Shown here: piece after piece, positions 28,401-38,657 of the stretch
Layout of the letters: each line of letters opens with the position of its first letter
Position numbering within the stretch: position 1 is the first letter of the stretch
Origin: Aurantiochytrium sp. KH105
Taxonomy: Eukaryota > Sar > Bigyra > Thraustochytrida > Thraustochytriidae
Direction of reading: 5' to 3'
Assembly (NCBI GenBank): GCA_003116975.1
Contig: BGKB01000148.1
Location: 1-64,000, forward strand
DNA: 64,000 nt
Position numbers and translations under genes: made by a program
The notes under the pieces: generated by a model
What the model was told of the DNA's origin: nothing
Seen by the model: the letters and a program-made list of their open reading frames with translations, nothing else
Databases searched by the model: none

Positions 28401-31375
28401 GCCTCCAAACTGGCATGAATCCTGAGACGGGTGCACTGCAAGGTCAGTGGCTCGCGAACTCTCGTCAGGTAGAGAGACTTGTCGACTCGATTTTGCATCA
28501 AGCTGATGGCCCAGGGAAACGTGCGTCGCATCTTTTCCATCCTCCGTCGTGTGTGCGAGGAGTTGCAGCGTGGACGAATCGACGCGAAGAGGACAAGAGT
28601 ATTCTGACCAAACTCTTTGCGGCAGATGATCCTCAATTTTCCAAGTCATCCCCCGCGGGCAAACTAGCGCATGGTCCCACAAATGGGAGCGGGAACAACA
28701 CGACTACCACCGTGGTCGAAAGCGGAAATGATGAAAACGTGGGTGCTGCTGCGAATCGCGTCCCTGATGGCTCGCGCAGCGTCGAGTCCGGTCGTGGCAA
28801 GACGGAGTCGAGGGATTTGGAGACTGGGCCAGAAAGCGCTGACACAGAGGGCCTTACGGAAGCTGAACAGAGCGCTGCTGTGCTCATCCGCAAGGAGCGA
28901 AAGCGTCGCACTTTCTTTGACACGGTCACGCTCATCGTAAATATGCCCATTGATCCCTTTTACGCTCAGTCGATGACGATCAAAGTTCTCGATGAGCGAT
29001 TTGCCAAGGCGGAGGTGATCGCAACTGCAACTATTTCTCTCCGCGACTTTGCCGAGCAAATGCTTTACACGCACGCCATGAAGCTGGACGCGAAAGTCCT
29101 TGAAGATGCCTTTGAAATTCCCCGCATCAATGTATCGGGACGGGCCAGAAAGGACTTTTCGCGCTGGGTGCGACGCAGTCCCAATGCTTGTGACGAGGAG
29201 TACTATCACACGCCGCGCCAGTCAGAGGAGGAGGCAGACGCGGAGGCGACCCTGCAGTTCCACGACCTTCAAAAACAGGCAGATGCTGAGCGCAAGAGAT
29301 ACCTTGCCCAGGGAATTCCTGCAGAGGAAGGCTCTAGCCGCGAGGTAGGAATGCTTCCTATCGTGAGTATCGACGTGAGTGCTGGCTCTTTGCTCGATCG
29401 CGAGCGTAATGAAGTCGACGATCCATATGATACCGCGTTTCAGAATCCGGCAGAAGGGCATTACAACTTGCCCTCTTATATTTTAGAAGATGCCGACGAT
29501 ATGAACGTAGAGTACGAGGACAGTCTGAAGCAGATTGTCACAAGCCGAGGCATCCAACTCGAGGAAGAGGCCGCTGAGGCGTACACGGGTGGCCTGTTGT
29601 GGCCGCAAGAGGACGGCCAGACGCGCGAGGCGGGCATGCAAACCCACTTGCTCGAGACGAGCCAAAGCTTGCAGCCCGCGCCTTTCCAGTCGATCCAGCT
29701 TTTTCGCGGGTCGCAGATGGCAGGCTTGGATGGTCGCAAAGGGGCTGGTTTCTTCAAGGCTGCCATCGTCATCCGTCCCAAAGTGCCTGAATTTGTGCAC
29801 CTTCTTGTTGCGCAGGACGCTTGGCCTGCCTCCGACCATTCAAAATCGAATCGGCGTGGAGAGCTCGTGAGCTCTTCCAATGCGGAGCGAGGCGATCTCT
29901 TTCTCTTTGAGGAGGACCTCGACAAGCTTTTCGTCGTGGTGCGACCGGTCAAGTACAGCCCTGACAAGGGGCTCGAGTACCGCGAAATCCTAGGGCTCGA
30001 GGACAACGCCCCATGCTTTTTACCACGCAAGATTCTTGCGCCACTTCCAGCTCCCTTTGCAGCTTCGAAGCCCTCTGATTTCTCGCGCACGTCGTCTTCG
30101 TTTGCAGAGAGCAACGGCCTTCATAGCTATAGTTCTCCTCGACACCACGAGGAAGAAAAGGAGGAGGGAAAGGCAGATGTTGTGTCAAAAAATGAGCAGG
30201 AAAGCCAGGCTGGAGCGTATCTATCGATCGCTAGGAGCATGAACTCTCCTCAGGACGTCAAGGTTCGCGTTTACATTGTGGCCTGCGCAAATCTCCCTTC
30301 GCAGGCGTATTTCTCGAGCTCGAGCGATCCGTACATTGTGGTGCAACTAAACGTGCCACAGTATCTAAAAGACACGTATGCTGGAGCGGTGTATTACAAT
30401 GGCCGAATTGAGTACAAGGCAGACACGCTGGACCCGTACTTTGGTGCCTGGGTCGAGCTTGACGCGCGCTTTCCGGACGTTACCGAGCTGGAGATCCAAG
30501 TATGGAATGCAAATTATCTCAGTGATGACCTGATTGGAAAAACGGTCATTGATCTGGAGGACCGATGGTTTAATCCAGCTTGGCAACAGCTCAAGTACAA
30601 GCGCAAGCTGCTCAAGGAGTTTCGCCCTCTGTTTGCGCCCTCCTCCAAACTAGTCCAGGGCGTTTGCGAGTGCTGGGTAGAAATGTATTCCCCTGGTGAA
30701 GCGGCCAGCACTGCGGTGGTGGATATTCGCGAGCCCAAGGTCGAACCCTGGCAGCTGCGTTTCGTTGTTTGGGAGACGAGGCAGGTACCCTTAATGGAGG
30801 GTCACAACTATGCCAATCTCTTTGTTTCGGGAGAGCTGACATATACCGATATTCAGGGGCGGACGCGCAGCAAAGAGTATACGACTGACACGCATACGGG
30901 TCTCAAAGATGGCAAGGGCATTTTCAACTTTCGAATGCTTTACCCGTTCGAGGCGCCGTCCAAGTTCATTCGACTCAAAATCAAGGTTTGGGCGCGTTAT
31001 GGGCTCTCGTACACGGCGCTTGGCGAGGCCAACATGGATCTAGACTCGCTCATGCGCGAGGCGGTGCGGACGCAGAGCGATGTAATTGATCGTCCTCGTA
31101 CCTGGGTCGCCTTGACGCACAGCAATTGGCCTGGAGATCGCCGCGGCGACATGGACGTTCAGATGAGCTTGGTTCGCGAAAAGTACTCTCTACAGCATCC
31201 GGTAGGCAATGCGCGCGACGCACCGAACGAGAACCCATTCTTGCCCGAGCCGCCGCGCGAATCCTTTTTTGCGCAGGTTTTCCGTTCTGCCGGCTATGGC
31301 CGGACTATTTGCTGTACATTCTGCATCCTTATCGTCCTTTGCATTGTCTTCGTGGCAGTCTTTCGACCTTTGTAG
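25448..31375 (+). CDS. ferlin-family multi-C2 membrane protein
   Basis: 1975 residues from the first ATG (MAEDNSLHAARRIRVTAIV). I see at least six C2-like units. C2A begins near residue 15 with RVTAIVNVIEARHLAGKDSNGLSDPFVRV; the second is SIKVFRGEDLAVTDPWNNASDPFVVV; a divergent one is near 360 (FILSVDVYEIAELDL). Another is RAHVYQARNLRATDDQGLANPYVTI near 580. Near 1600 is VRVYIVACANLPSQAYFSSSSDPYIVV, with ELEIQVWNANYLSDDLIGKTVIDLEDR. Near 1770 is LRFVVWETRQVPLMEGHNYANLFVS. A single C-terminal helix (TICCTFCILIVLCIVFVAVF) anchors it as in dysferlin and otoferlin. Ferlins act in calcium-dependent vesicle fusion and membrane repair. Several Ca-binding Asp positions are kept in C2A, C2B and the penultimate C2. 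Central linkers are disordered. Subfamily not assignable. Confidence 0.92.
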   Translation: MAEDNSLHAARRIRVTAIVNVIEARHLAGKDSNGLSDPFVRVTVAGRRQTTEIRRNSINATWDQTFTFQDMDLSVEEFQAELVILQVFDANVIFANELIGQFSFGLAKVRNQPPPHRHQVYRRWLMLTDPKNPLEEQGYLQVSVTVLGPGDVPPAHSRQEDYAGLVATPHQQTGDAERVLRNPDVRRRGYNFSIKVFRGEDLAVTDPWNNASDPFVVVRFNGLMARTPHQPRTTSPSWNHLLVLPIFTPCFSNTIEIQLFDYVRGQPDRLLATRRLAFTSLLGQSFPPSWYNFYGRMDEERDSSGWVCDVIRSFKSDRDATNYMGRILLSFNTELTDKPVHIDRPCPPIKGPKSQPFILSVDVYEIAELDLSFGRKVMIELQFGPHKRQSDWCAVGTVQPLPQKRHSARRSNNDSLEDGHSEEDDEYVLEPHVNGVLLSCSGDNSHEEFSHTASNPAARQATRRAMTSNPAQFRSIEVPLPTRCSEPTVQECAQFYDVILNVYVKGIFGSPQRVGFLRFKAIDIMGTSSTPEWFPVRGVTNKAGASETPAQLLVSVRFGQKLGALKRLPMQPPARERFQLRAHVYQARNLRATDDQGLANPYVTISLAGKTARLARTSRSDKLSEVCEINRRNTAQVLSSLQSSQTATGSSTSRSSTGAGNNNNPIDPRLERTSVVASTLDPVWYETMVVDEVRLPSQLSLAPDIDIRVQSKVEGARDEIIGRVKFPAALCSLEFWPATKRPRWLRLARSELTALRANRSLQQPVSLLQTDGKIGVESEFEAESQAGDILIKLELVPIREIRAFPLWAHRWPRVVPCEVHLGTVGLRRLEEYGLFGSIDRPFCEVMVQSIPNMLAPSAIATNVVEGQPIISGTTQPKSSAVSGGVASHLNESVHSRSMMGNTRRGRTTGSAGNNQRRGLERRGGGQGAGPRMSTPGGPGALHDIGLDNEDGLESGIGPGGQDGDEETSRLISGMRAFVFHRLPKSLQTGMNPETGALQGQWLANSRQVERLVDSILHQADGPGKRASHLFHPPSCVRGVAAWTNRREEDKSILTKLFAADDPQFSKSSPAGKLAHGPTNGSGNNTTTTVVESGNDENVGAAANRVPDGSRSVESGRGKTESRDLETGPESADTEGLTEAEQSAAVLIRKERKRRTFFDTVTLIVNMPIDPFYAQSMTIKVLDERFAKAEVIATATISLRDFAEQMLYTHAMKLDAKVLEDAFEIPRINVSGRARKDFSRWVRRSPNACDEEYYHTPRQSEEEADAEATLQFHDLQKQADAERKRYLAQGIPAEEGSSREVGMLPIVSIDVSAGSLLDRERNEVDDPYDTAFQNPAEGHYNLPSYILEDADDMNVEYEDSLKQIVTSRGIQLEEEAAEAYTGGLLWPQEDGQTREAGMQTHLLETSQSLQPAPFQSIQLFRGSQMAGLDGRKGAGFFKAAIVIRPKVPEFVHLLVAQDAWPASDHSKSNRRGELVSSSNAERGDLFLFEEDLDKLFVVVRPVKYSPDKGLEYREILGLEDNAPCFLPRKILAPLPAPFAASKPSDFSRTSSSFAESNGLHSYSSPRHHEEEKEEGKADVVSKNEQESQAGAYLSIARSMNSPQDVKVRVYIVACANLPSQAYFSSSSDPYIVVQLNVPQYLKDTYAGAVYYNGRIEYKADTLDPYFGAWVELDARFPDVTELEIQVWNANYLSDDLIGKTVIDLEDRWFNPAWQQLKYKRKLLKEFRPLFAPSSKLVQGVCECWVEMYSPGEAASTAVVDIREPKVEPWQLRFVVWETRQVPLMEGHNYANLFVSGELTYTDIQGRTRSKEYTTDTHTGLKDGKGIFNFRMLYPFEAPSKFIRLKIKVWARYGLSYTALGEANMDLDSLMREAVRTQSDVIDRPRTWVALTHSNWPGDRRGDMDVQMSLVREKYSLQHPVGNARDAPNENPFLPEPPRESFFAQVFRSAGYGRTICCTFCILIVLCIVFVAVFRPL

Positions 31376-31875
31376 AGAAAAGACAGGAAAGGTCATCATC
31401 ATCATCTTCTTTTTCTCCATGCATGCTCCTGTGTATAGCCTATATGCTAGGCCTGTGCAGTATTCAATTATAAACATGGGTTGTTGTGTGAACACGAGCG
31501 CTCTCAAAAAGATGGAAAAAAAAAATGGCCGTTATCGACAACAGCGGGCGGTCGCCGCCGCCGGGCGGTCTGCTAAGCCTGCTTACTGACCTTGATAAGT
31601 CTACGGGCTGACACAGACGGCCGGCTGCAGTGGCCCGCCAGCCAAAGACTGCAGTGCTTTCTAGTGCAATACACTGTAGTAGTGCAAGGCTCGACCACTG
31701 AGCCCCGCGCGAGGAGACAAACGCAAACTCGCTACGGCGAGGACGTCCCGAACGTAGGGCTCGTTCCTGTGAAGAAGGGTCTCTCGAGCTGACATTCTCG
31801 TTTGTTAAGTTGCTGGTTTGGTTGTTTCCTTGTCTTCTCTGCTCGCTTGCTTGCTAGAAGACAAAAAAAGAGAGG
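31376..31875. other. intergenic region
   Basis: About 500 bp with no gene. It contains a CTAGGCCT element at 31447-31454 and an A-run near 31517. Confidence 0.5.
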
Positions 31876-32709
31876 ATGGGTGCTTCGCTGTCGGCAACGG
31901 AGCCAAACCGACTTGCAGTAGCCGCCATTTCGCACGTGGTACACTGTAAGTAAAAAGATTGATACATTGCGATAATAGGATGCGAAAGTCGAATGTGCGA
32001 CGAAGCTTTGCCTTGCCTTCTCTGTGCGGCTTTTGTTTGCAAATTTTAGGCAAGAGAAACTGACCGAGATTTCCGCTTGAGTGTCTTTATTTTTGGGATT
32101 TTATTTGCCGCTTGTTTTGACTGTTGTTGGCTGGCTTCGTGTTTGGTGAATTGGTTGTTCGCCGCAGTCGATCGAGACACGTATGTGAAGCTAAAAGATG
32201 AGATATACGCTTCTGCTGATGATTCAGAGGACAAGCTCGTGACCCAGAACAAATTTAACGAGGCACTCGCTCTTGTCAGGGTGCATCCCAAGGACAAGGA
32301 GATTTTCGATCGATTGTTCGTACTCTTTGATCGAGCTGGAGACGGTGTCATTTGCAGCCGCGAGGTCATGGTCGGTTGTTCTATTTTAGTCAAGGCAGCG
32401 CCAAGGAAGAAACTTCAGTTTGCTCTGGAGATCTTTGATGAGACAGGCGAAGGCAAGATTTCTCGACAAGATCTGACACAGACCCTTCGCTGGCTGTCCA
32501 AGACAAGTGCATTTTTTGGAGACAAGCAGCCGACAGCAGAAGCCATGGGCAGTCTTGTCGAGCGCGTATTTAACAAGATTTCGGAAGAGGATCCGGAGGA
32601 CACCTCATATGCCATTTACGTGGACCCTATGCTTGACCATCCGACTTTGACAGATTTCACTGATCAAGTTGAGGATTCGACGCGTCTCCAAAACGAACCA
32701 ATTGACTAA
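31876..32709 (+). CDS. probably N-myristoylated EF-hand protein, two exons
   Basis: Predicted exons 31876-31945 and 32168-32709 give 203 residues. Exon 1 encodes MGASLSATEPNRLAVAAISHVVH, whose MGxxxS start fits an N-myristoylation signal. The donor gtaagt follows directly, the acceptor is gccgcag, and the join restores FDRDTYVKLKDEIY in frame. Exon 2 has one canonical EF loop (DRAGDGVICSRE, Asp1, Asp5, Gly6, Glu12) and a second, degenerate one (DETGEGKISRQD, Asp at position 12). Layout and length recall calcineurin B and CIB/NCS-type calcium sensors, which bind a partner enzyme at the membrane. Without exon 1 the unspliced frame begins with a spurious hydrophobic stretch read from the intron. 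Confidence 0.75.
31946..32167 (+). other. intron of the EF-hand gene
   Basis: A 222-nt phase-1 GT-AG intron (gtaagtaaaa ... ttcgccgcag), supported by the myristoylation-type exon upstream and frame continuity downstream. Confidence 0.7.
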
Positions 32710-32857
32710 CAAAAAAGAATTAAACAAAAACATGATCTCATGGTGTTTTTGCCCTCTCTCACTCTTCCTCCCTATCTCTTGCTTTTCTTTTTCTTCCCGT
32801 CTTCCAGGTGTTTCGTTCGCCAATTACGAAGAGAACTAGGACGTTTTACATTCAAAG

Positions 32858-34461
32858 TTACGAGGAAGAAGACAATGCAGAAGAGGATGATGACGATGAT
32901 GCACCAGCAGCACTCTCTGGCGCAGCATATTCTTGCGTACCAAATTCCTCATTCCAGCGAATGTAAAATCGAAGATCATCTTGTGAAACGCTTGCGCGAA
33001 TACTTCGAAGCGCGACCTGGAAGTCTTGATAACAGATGGGGCGAAGTTTGTCAGAAACAGCCCCAGTGTTCGCATCCTCGATTTGGCGACGATGGCGCAT
33101 CTTATCACGCAATGGACCCATCGAGGCCTCACGAGCCAAATTTGTCACATCTGCGCCACTGTAGCCATCCGTCTGCGCGCATAACGAGACAATGTCGTCC
33201 TGAGTGAGACTGTGCTCATTCTTTGAAAGAAGCTTGCGAAGGAGCGCAGTCCGAGTCACATCATCGGGAAGAGGAATGTAAAGACGCTTGATGAAACGCC
33301 TTCGTGCAGCCTCGTCGAGTTCTTGCGGGCGGTTGGTGGCCCCAATGACCAAGACGCGTTCACCGGCACTGGTGGCCGCGCCATCAAGCTGCACCAGAAA
33401 CTCGGTTTTGATTCGACGAGATGCCTCGTTTTCATCCGAAGTGCGCTGCGTTAGGAGAGAGTCCACCTCGTCGATAAAGACGACCGACGGTTGCTTGACC
33501 GCGGCAACGCCAAAGAGCGCCCGCACGGTCTTTTCACCTTCGCCAATCCACTTGGATGTCAAAGATGACGCCGAGATACTGAAAAAGGTTGCGCTGACCT
33601 CGTGCGCAATCGCCTTTCCGATCAAAGTCTTTCCCGTGCCCGGCGGACCAAAGAGCAGTAAGCCCTTGGGCAATTGCCGCAGGCCCGTGTAGTACTCGGG
33701 GTTGCGCAGAGGCCAGACCACGATTTCCTCAATGTTTTCTTTGGCGAAACGCAAGCCGGCAATGTCGTCAAAGGTGACGGGATCACCCTGCTGGAGAACC
33801 TCACTTTCGATTCTCTCGATGAGAGCTGGATCAAGCCCGCGTAGACGGGGCTCTTCAAGGTACTCGGGAGGGAGTCCGTCGGCCCCATTGCCTTGAGCGC
33901 TAGCGTTGGGTCCATCGTTTTGTTGATCAGCAAGAGCTCGCTTAATGGCTTTGCCTGCATTGAAAGCTGGCCCGCCATTGCCTCCAGAAGCGCCAGGTCT
34001 CCCGCCTAAACGCCGTCCTCCTATACCGCCCCCATTCATGGCCCCATTTGTAGCATTTGAGCCAGAGCCCGAAAACGGTGCTGCTGGAACATCATCGACG
34101 CGAGCAGGTGGGCGGAATCCGCGCCGTCTTTTGAACGAGGGCTTTCCGCTTTGCATGCACATGTCTCCACCGGCACTCTCTTCGTGGCTCGCGCCATGCC
34201 CTGGTCTTCGCTCGGCCCAATTTTGCTTGCGCCCAAACCTTGAATCGCCCTGGTCCCCAGAACGTCTCGAGTTCGCACCTCGCCGCGTTTGGTCCGTCTG
34301 AAATTTGGAGAGCGCAGACACAAAGCCAGAGGCTTGGGGGCTATCCGCGGACTCTTGTGCAAGATCATCCACCTCCATCGTTGTTGTCCCTGGAGGTGCG
34401 CGAGCCCATGGAGCTGGTGCAGGTCTTCGACGCGACCTGCTCCTTTGACCATGGCGCACAT

Positions 34462-34493
<32 letters not shown>

Positions 34494-35464
34494 TCCCTGC
34501 GACCAGATCCTGCAAAAGATGAAGACAATGAAGACGACGATCCTGACCCGATGAATGTACCTCTGCCTTGGGGCTGATGGCGTCCATTTGATTGGTTTCG
34601 AGCCATCTCAGCATCAGTCGCGTCCGAGGGCCGTCGCAAGAGGTCTGTGAGCGAGGGCACAGTGGATGTTTCAGTGTTTGTTACGCGATGACTGGCATGT
34701 GGCATGGGCGATGCTGTCTTTGGTTCGTTCGCAGACTGTTTGGGCTCGGCAAAAGAGGGTTGAATCAGATTTCGAGACGAGTTTGAAATTCCCGCTGCGT
34801 CTGCAGCTGGACGATCTTGCTGTTTGACGAGCAGCGCAAGCACTTGGTCAATGGCCTGATTGTCTTCTTGATCGTTTGGCGTCCCCGGATCCAGCAAACT
34901 CAAGTTGGAAGAGCTGGCTTCCAGTCTTACGAGAGTATCGTTTAAAGAGTGCGACGAGATCTCGAGCGTCCCAAGACCTTGCCTTCGCGCCAGAGCGCCG
35001 GCTAGAGCTTGGGCAACCTCGGCGCTTTCGGCCGTCCCCCGGCAGAGCTCGCTGCGAACAAGGAGACCACGCAAGCCATCGTCAATGCCACTTTGTGCCC
35101 AGCCTACCAAGGGTTTTGAGCCAATGTCCCATGAAAGACTTTGGTCCGCATTCACGTGAAGTGCGCTTTGCTCCCGCTCTGCGCTGGCGGAGGCTCGCAA
35201 AAGCAGCGACTGTATTACATTCGCAGGAAGACGACGCGGACTCCGCGTTTGATCCATATTTTCACTATCGCCATCCTCGCAGCACAATGTCTCGTCCTGA
35301 TGCTGTTGCTGTTTCGCCTTGGCAGGCTTGCACGGGTGACTCTCGTTGATGAAGTCGTCGTCATCGTCGTCCACCATTTCGTCGTTCCCCGGACGTTGTT
35401 TGATCGCGGCATTGACATCTGCTGGGCGCGCGTTCTCCTTTGTGTGGCGCGGCGTCTCGCCCAT
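32858..35464 (-). CDS. FIGNL1: fidgetin-like 1 AAA ATPase
   Basis: 868 residues. The N-terminal 520 are disordered, with Asp runs, Gly-rich and Arg-rich stretches. A linker PALIERIESEVLQQGDPVTFDDIAGL leads into a meiotic-clade AAA domain. Walker A is GPPGTGKT near 606, with FFSISASSLTSKWIGEGEK (pore loop region), Walker B VVFIDEVDSLL near 662, sensor 1 IGATNRPQELDEAARRRFIKRLYIPLPD with two arginines (arginine fingers), and the Vps4-type C-terminal RPICYQDFQVALRSIRASVSQDDLRFYIRWNEEFG. The ATNRPQELDEAARRR and SFF/ISASSLTSKW blocks separate FIGNL1 from spastin and katanin. FIGNL1 dismantles RAD51 filaments and limits crossovers. Divergent from the oxygenase gene. Confidence 0.92.
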
Positions 35465-36127
35465 GAGCGTCGTTCCGTGCTACGCAGGCCCTGCGTACGC
35501 GGTGGCCTCGAGCACGCAGCTTCGTTCGGCTTGGCGCTCTGCTCTGCTCTGCAGCGGCGGGCGGCACCGGGTCGGATCCGGCGACGCTGCACTCGCGCGC
35601 CACGCTCACCGACCCCGCCGAGGCGAGCGACCGCGGACCTCTTTGCGGTGGCGGGGCTCGAGGCGCCGCGCGACCGCTGTCCCGATTTCCCGTTTGCTCT
35701 CCTCTCGCAGCGCGCGAGCGAAGGAGTTCTGCTCGCTCGTAGAAAGAGGAGACGCAGCAGGATCCCCGGCGGTGGTTATGTGAGTTGTTTGGGCGAGCAG
35801 GCATGCAGAGCCCCAAGCCGAGCGAGGCCCTGCCGTACCGACGCTGCTCGAGCGAGCGAGGGCCCGCCGCGCGCTAGCCTTCGAACAGCCCCTCTTCTCT
35901 CTCGCTCTTCCCTCGCGGCGCTCCTTGGCGGTCTGTTTTCTCTGCTGCGCGTGCGCAGGGAGACCCAGGGACGCCAAGACGGGCACGCGAACGACTTGCT
36001 TCGTCTGCTTCGCCTTGGACGTTTGCTTCTGGGACGGATCGCGCGACGTCGCGGCGGGCAATAATCAACAGACATTTCTTTTTTCTAATTGAGGTCAACG
36101 CGGAGAAAGAGCTCGAGATTGAGCAAG
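35465..36127. other. divergent intergenic region, FIGNL1 / oxygenase
   Basis: About 660 bp with no supported gene. It is GC-rich, with CGAGCGAG-type runs and a pyrimidine tract before the oxygenase start. Confidence 0.5.
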
Positions 36128-37240
36128 ATGGACCTTGTTGTCGTGGATGTGGCGGATCTCGCAGACCCTCGATCGCCGATCGCACAAGATGCCGTATCAA
36201 AAGCATTGGGCCCGCACGGTCTCGGTGCACTGGCTGTTCGCGGTGTTGATGGCTACATCGAGGCTCGAAAACGCTTGCTCCCACTTGCAAGGACATTCGG
36301 AAAACTTGATGTCGACGTCCAGCGTCAATTCGAGGTCCCGGAGCGCCATTATCAGTTTGGGTGGTCTCATGGCAAGGAAACGCTGGAAGACGGGTCGCCA
36401 GATCTTCGCAAAGGATCCTTTTATGCCAATCCCTTTCATGTCCCACTCGACTCTCGAACCGCTGGCGCGACGAGGACGGATGACAATGAGGCGGATGCAA
36501 ATCTGTCCTCTGCTCACAATGTCTGGCCAACCCGTGAAATCCCAGAACTTGAGCCCGCAATGGAGCACCTCTGCGAATTAATGCGAGCCACTGCAAATTT
36601 AGTGGCGCAGACCTGCGATGCGTACCTGGAGCTGCAAGGAGTTAGCACATTGCAACAACCCCTTGCCAGAGTTACTGTCGAGCCAACAGCCGCCAAGGGC
36701 CGCCTCCTCTACTACTATCCAGAAACGTCGGGGGAAGCGAGTCGGAAAGATTCGGGCGCCACAGGAAATTGGTGTGGCTGGCACAGTGATCATGGCTCGA
36801 TAACGTGCTTGACGAAGGCCATTTACTTTGATGAAGAAGCGCCTGGCGATGTGGCGCGAGAGGTGCGTCCGCAACAGGACGACCTTCGCATTCGCACGAG
36901 GTCAGGTCGTGAGGTTGTCGTGCAGATTCCAGAAGACTGCATCGCCTTTCAAGTGGGTCAGGCAGCCCAGATTGAGAGTGGGTGCTGGCTCGGAGCCACT
37001 CCGCATTGTGTCACACTCACAAGCAAGATGCACCTATCGCGATGCACTTTTGCCCTTTTCTTGCAACCTGCCGCGCGCGATGTCTTGCAATCTCCGCACC
37101 CGCGTGCTCCAGGGGTTCCCTTGCCAATCCAATATGCCGAAGGCATGACCTTTGGCGAGTTCACGGCTGCCACGTTGAATATGATTTACGCAAGTCGTGA
37201 TTCAACAACAGAAAAGGTCAAGCAGGATGCCAAGCTTTGA
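36128..37240 (+). CDS. 2-oxoglutarate/Fe(II) oxygenase (isopenicillin N synthase-like)
   Basis: 370 residues from the first ATG (MDLVVVDVADL). The fold matches the DIOX_N/2OG-FeII family: an N-terminal VSKALGPHGLGALAVRGVDGYIEARKRLLPLARTF, then a jelly roll with the metal motif H219-S-D221 in WCGWHSDHGSITCLT, a distal His near 293 in GATPHCV, and Arg 305 in HLSRCTFALFLQP as the probable co-substrate carboxylate ligand. All metal ligands are present, so catalysis is expected. The substrate cannot be read from the sequence. It converges on the methyltransferase gene with 97 bp between stops. Confidence 0.85.
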   Translation: MDLVVVDVADLADPRSPIAQDAVSKALGPHGLGALAVRGVDGYIEARKRLLPLARTFGKLDVDVQRQFEVPERHYQFGWSHGKETLEDGSPDLRKGSFYANPFHVPLDSRTAGATRTDDNEADANLSSAHNVWPTREIPELEPAMEHLCELMRATANLVAQTCDAYLELQGVSTLQQPLARVTVEPTAAKGRLLYYYPETSGEASRKDSGATGNWCGWHSDHGSITCLTKAIYFDEEAPGDVAREVRPQQDDLRIRTRSGREVVVQIPEDCIAFQVGQAAQIESGCWLGATPHCVTLTSKMHLSRCTFALFLQPAARDVLQSPHPRAPGVPLPIQYAEGMTFGEFTAATLNMIYASRDSTTEKVKQDAKL

Positions 37241-37337
37241 ATAAGAGAAGAGGTCAAACAGAATACGAAAGCAAAGAAGAAGAGAACTTGCAACAGCTCC
37301 GTATGTCTGAAATCATAATATCTTGGCCTTATCATCA

Positions 37338-38657
37338 TCACAGTCGCCGACGCAAAGAATAGAGTGAAACTGTCTCGCTGGCACGCAAATCGGCGAGCTT
37401 GAGCTTTCGCGCGGCAGCAATGCTCGGGACTTGATGGTCTTCATGCTTTGGCTCCGTTGTCACTGTCTCGACGACCTCGAGACCATTTCGATAAAAAAGA
37501 TCGTCGAGATAACCCTTGGGCTGAATTCCAATGAGCTCGGCGAGATTAGACATGAAGAAAAGGATGCGACCCGAGTCGGGGCGCACGGATGCTGAAGCCG
37601 CTTTAATAAAGTCATGGATCATCGTGTCGCCAACGATCGCCGACTCGAGTGCCGAGCTGGGACGACCAGGCATCCAGGGAGGGTTGCAGACGATGAGGTC
37701 GGCAGGCTCGGCGTTGGGAAGTTGCGATGTGGCAATCACTTGTGCTCGGTCTTCAAGACCGAGTGAAGCTAGTGTAGCGCGAGTGTTTTCGACGGCACGA
37801 AGGTTCGTGTCCGTGGCGACGAGACGGTCCACACCGCAACGCTGGAGGAGTAGTGCCGTCAGCACGCCGCTTCCCGATCCGACCTCGATCACGTGGTCGC
37901 GCTGGATGGGCAAAGACACTCGTGCGAGCAATGACACATAGTCTTGGCGCGTTGGCGGAAACACGCTAAAGTGTGGACGGAGTCGAAACTCCGGAACCTC
38001 GAGCGCAGGGACTTCAATGCCCGTCTTGAACCAATTGAGCGCACCGACCATGCCGAGAACTTCGGTCAAGGGCACGAGAAAGCTACGATCCTCGAACTCA
38101 GGGCCAAGTGCAAAGGAGAGGGCTTCCGAAAGATCATCGGGGGCACCCTCGCCGCGTAGGGTAAAGCCCGGGCTGATGTCGAGCAGGAGCAGCGAGGTCC
38201 GCGTTGCCTGTTCTGCTCTGAATTTGCGAAGCAGTCGAAAATCTTCGGCAGGGGTCACTGCCTTTTTCATGTTGGGTGATAAGCGTTTTTTAAAGTATCG
38301 ACTCACGCTCGAGAGCACTTTCCGTCCCTCGGTGAAGTCGCCATGCCAGAGCGCGCCAACGGACTCGCTAAAGCGTCGCGTCAGCGCCTCCTGCGGCGGA
38401 CTTTCCTCAAGGACCCAAACTTTGCGAGGGGGTCGGAAGCGCAGCTTGGACGAGACGATTTCGCGGACGTCGCCGCGGACCATGGTCTCGCCCAGCGCAA
38501 AAATGCCGTCCTTGGACCGTGATAATCTTTTGGCCTTTTTCGTTCCCGCGCGGTCAGAAAACGCTCTAGCGGCGCCACGACATAGGCTGGCGCCGGCATG
38601 GTTGTCGCCGATCGGCGCAAGCCATGTGGCACTGGCCAGCGCCAGCGGCCTGCGCAT
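37338..38657 (-). CDS. class I SAM-dependent methyltransferase, probably mitochondrial
   Basis: 439 residues from the ATG giving MRRPLALASATW. The first 30 residues are Arg/Ala-rich and suggest an organelle presequence. A substrate-side N-terminal half is followed by a Rossmann SAM-binding domain: VIEVGSGSGVLTALLLQRCG (motif I), LVATDTN (motif II acidic end), and LIVCNPPWMPG, an NPPW motif typical of methyltransferases that modify amide, adenine or guanine nitrogens (MTS/HemK/RsmC group). After it come a GRILFFMSNLAELIG strand and C-terminal strands. Protein glutamine or rRNA base methylation are possible roles; the sequence does not choose. Confidence 0.8.
   Translation of the reverse strand: MRRPLALASATWLAPIGDNHAGASLCRGAARAFSDRAGTKKAKRLSRSKDGIFALGETMVRGDVREIVSSKLRFRPPRKVWVLEESPPQEALTRRFSESVGALWHGDFTEGRKVLSSVSRYFKKRLSPNMKKAVTPAEDFRLLRKFRAEQATRTSLLLLDISPGFTLRGEGAPDDLSEALSFALGPEFEDRSFLVPLTEVLGMVGALNWFKTGIEVPALEVPEFRLRPHFSVFPPTRQDYVSLLARVSLPIQRDHVIEVGSGSGVLTALLLQRCGVDRLVATDTNLRAVENTRATLASLGLEDRAQVIATSQLPNAEPADLIVCNPPWMPGRPSSALESAIVGDTMIHDFIKAASASVRPDSGRILFFMSNLAELIGIQPKGYLDDLFYRNGLEVVETVTTEPKHEDHQVPSIAAARKLKLADLRASETVSLYSLRRRL

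Noticed and set aside
35141..36064. 307-residue + strand ORF
   Set aside because: It overlaps the FIGNL1 5' end and GC-rich leader; composition is Arg/Ala/Leu without features.
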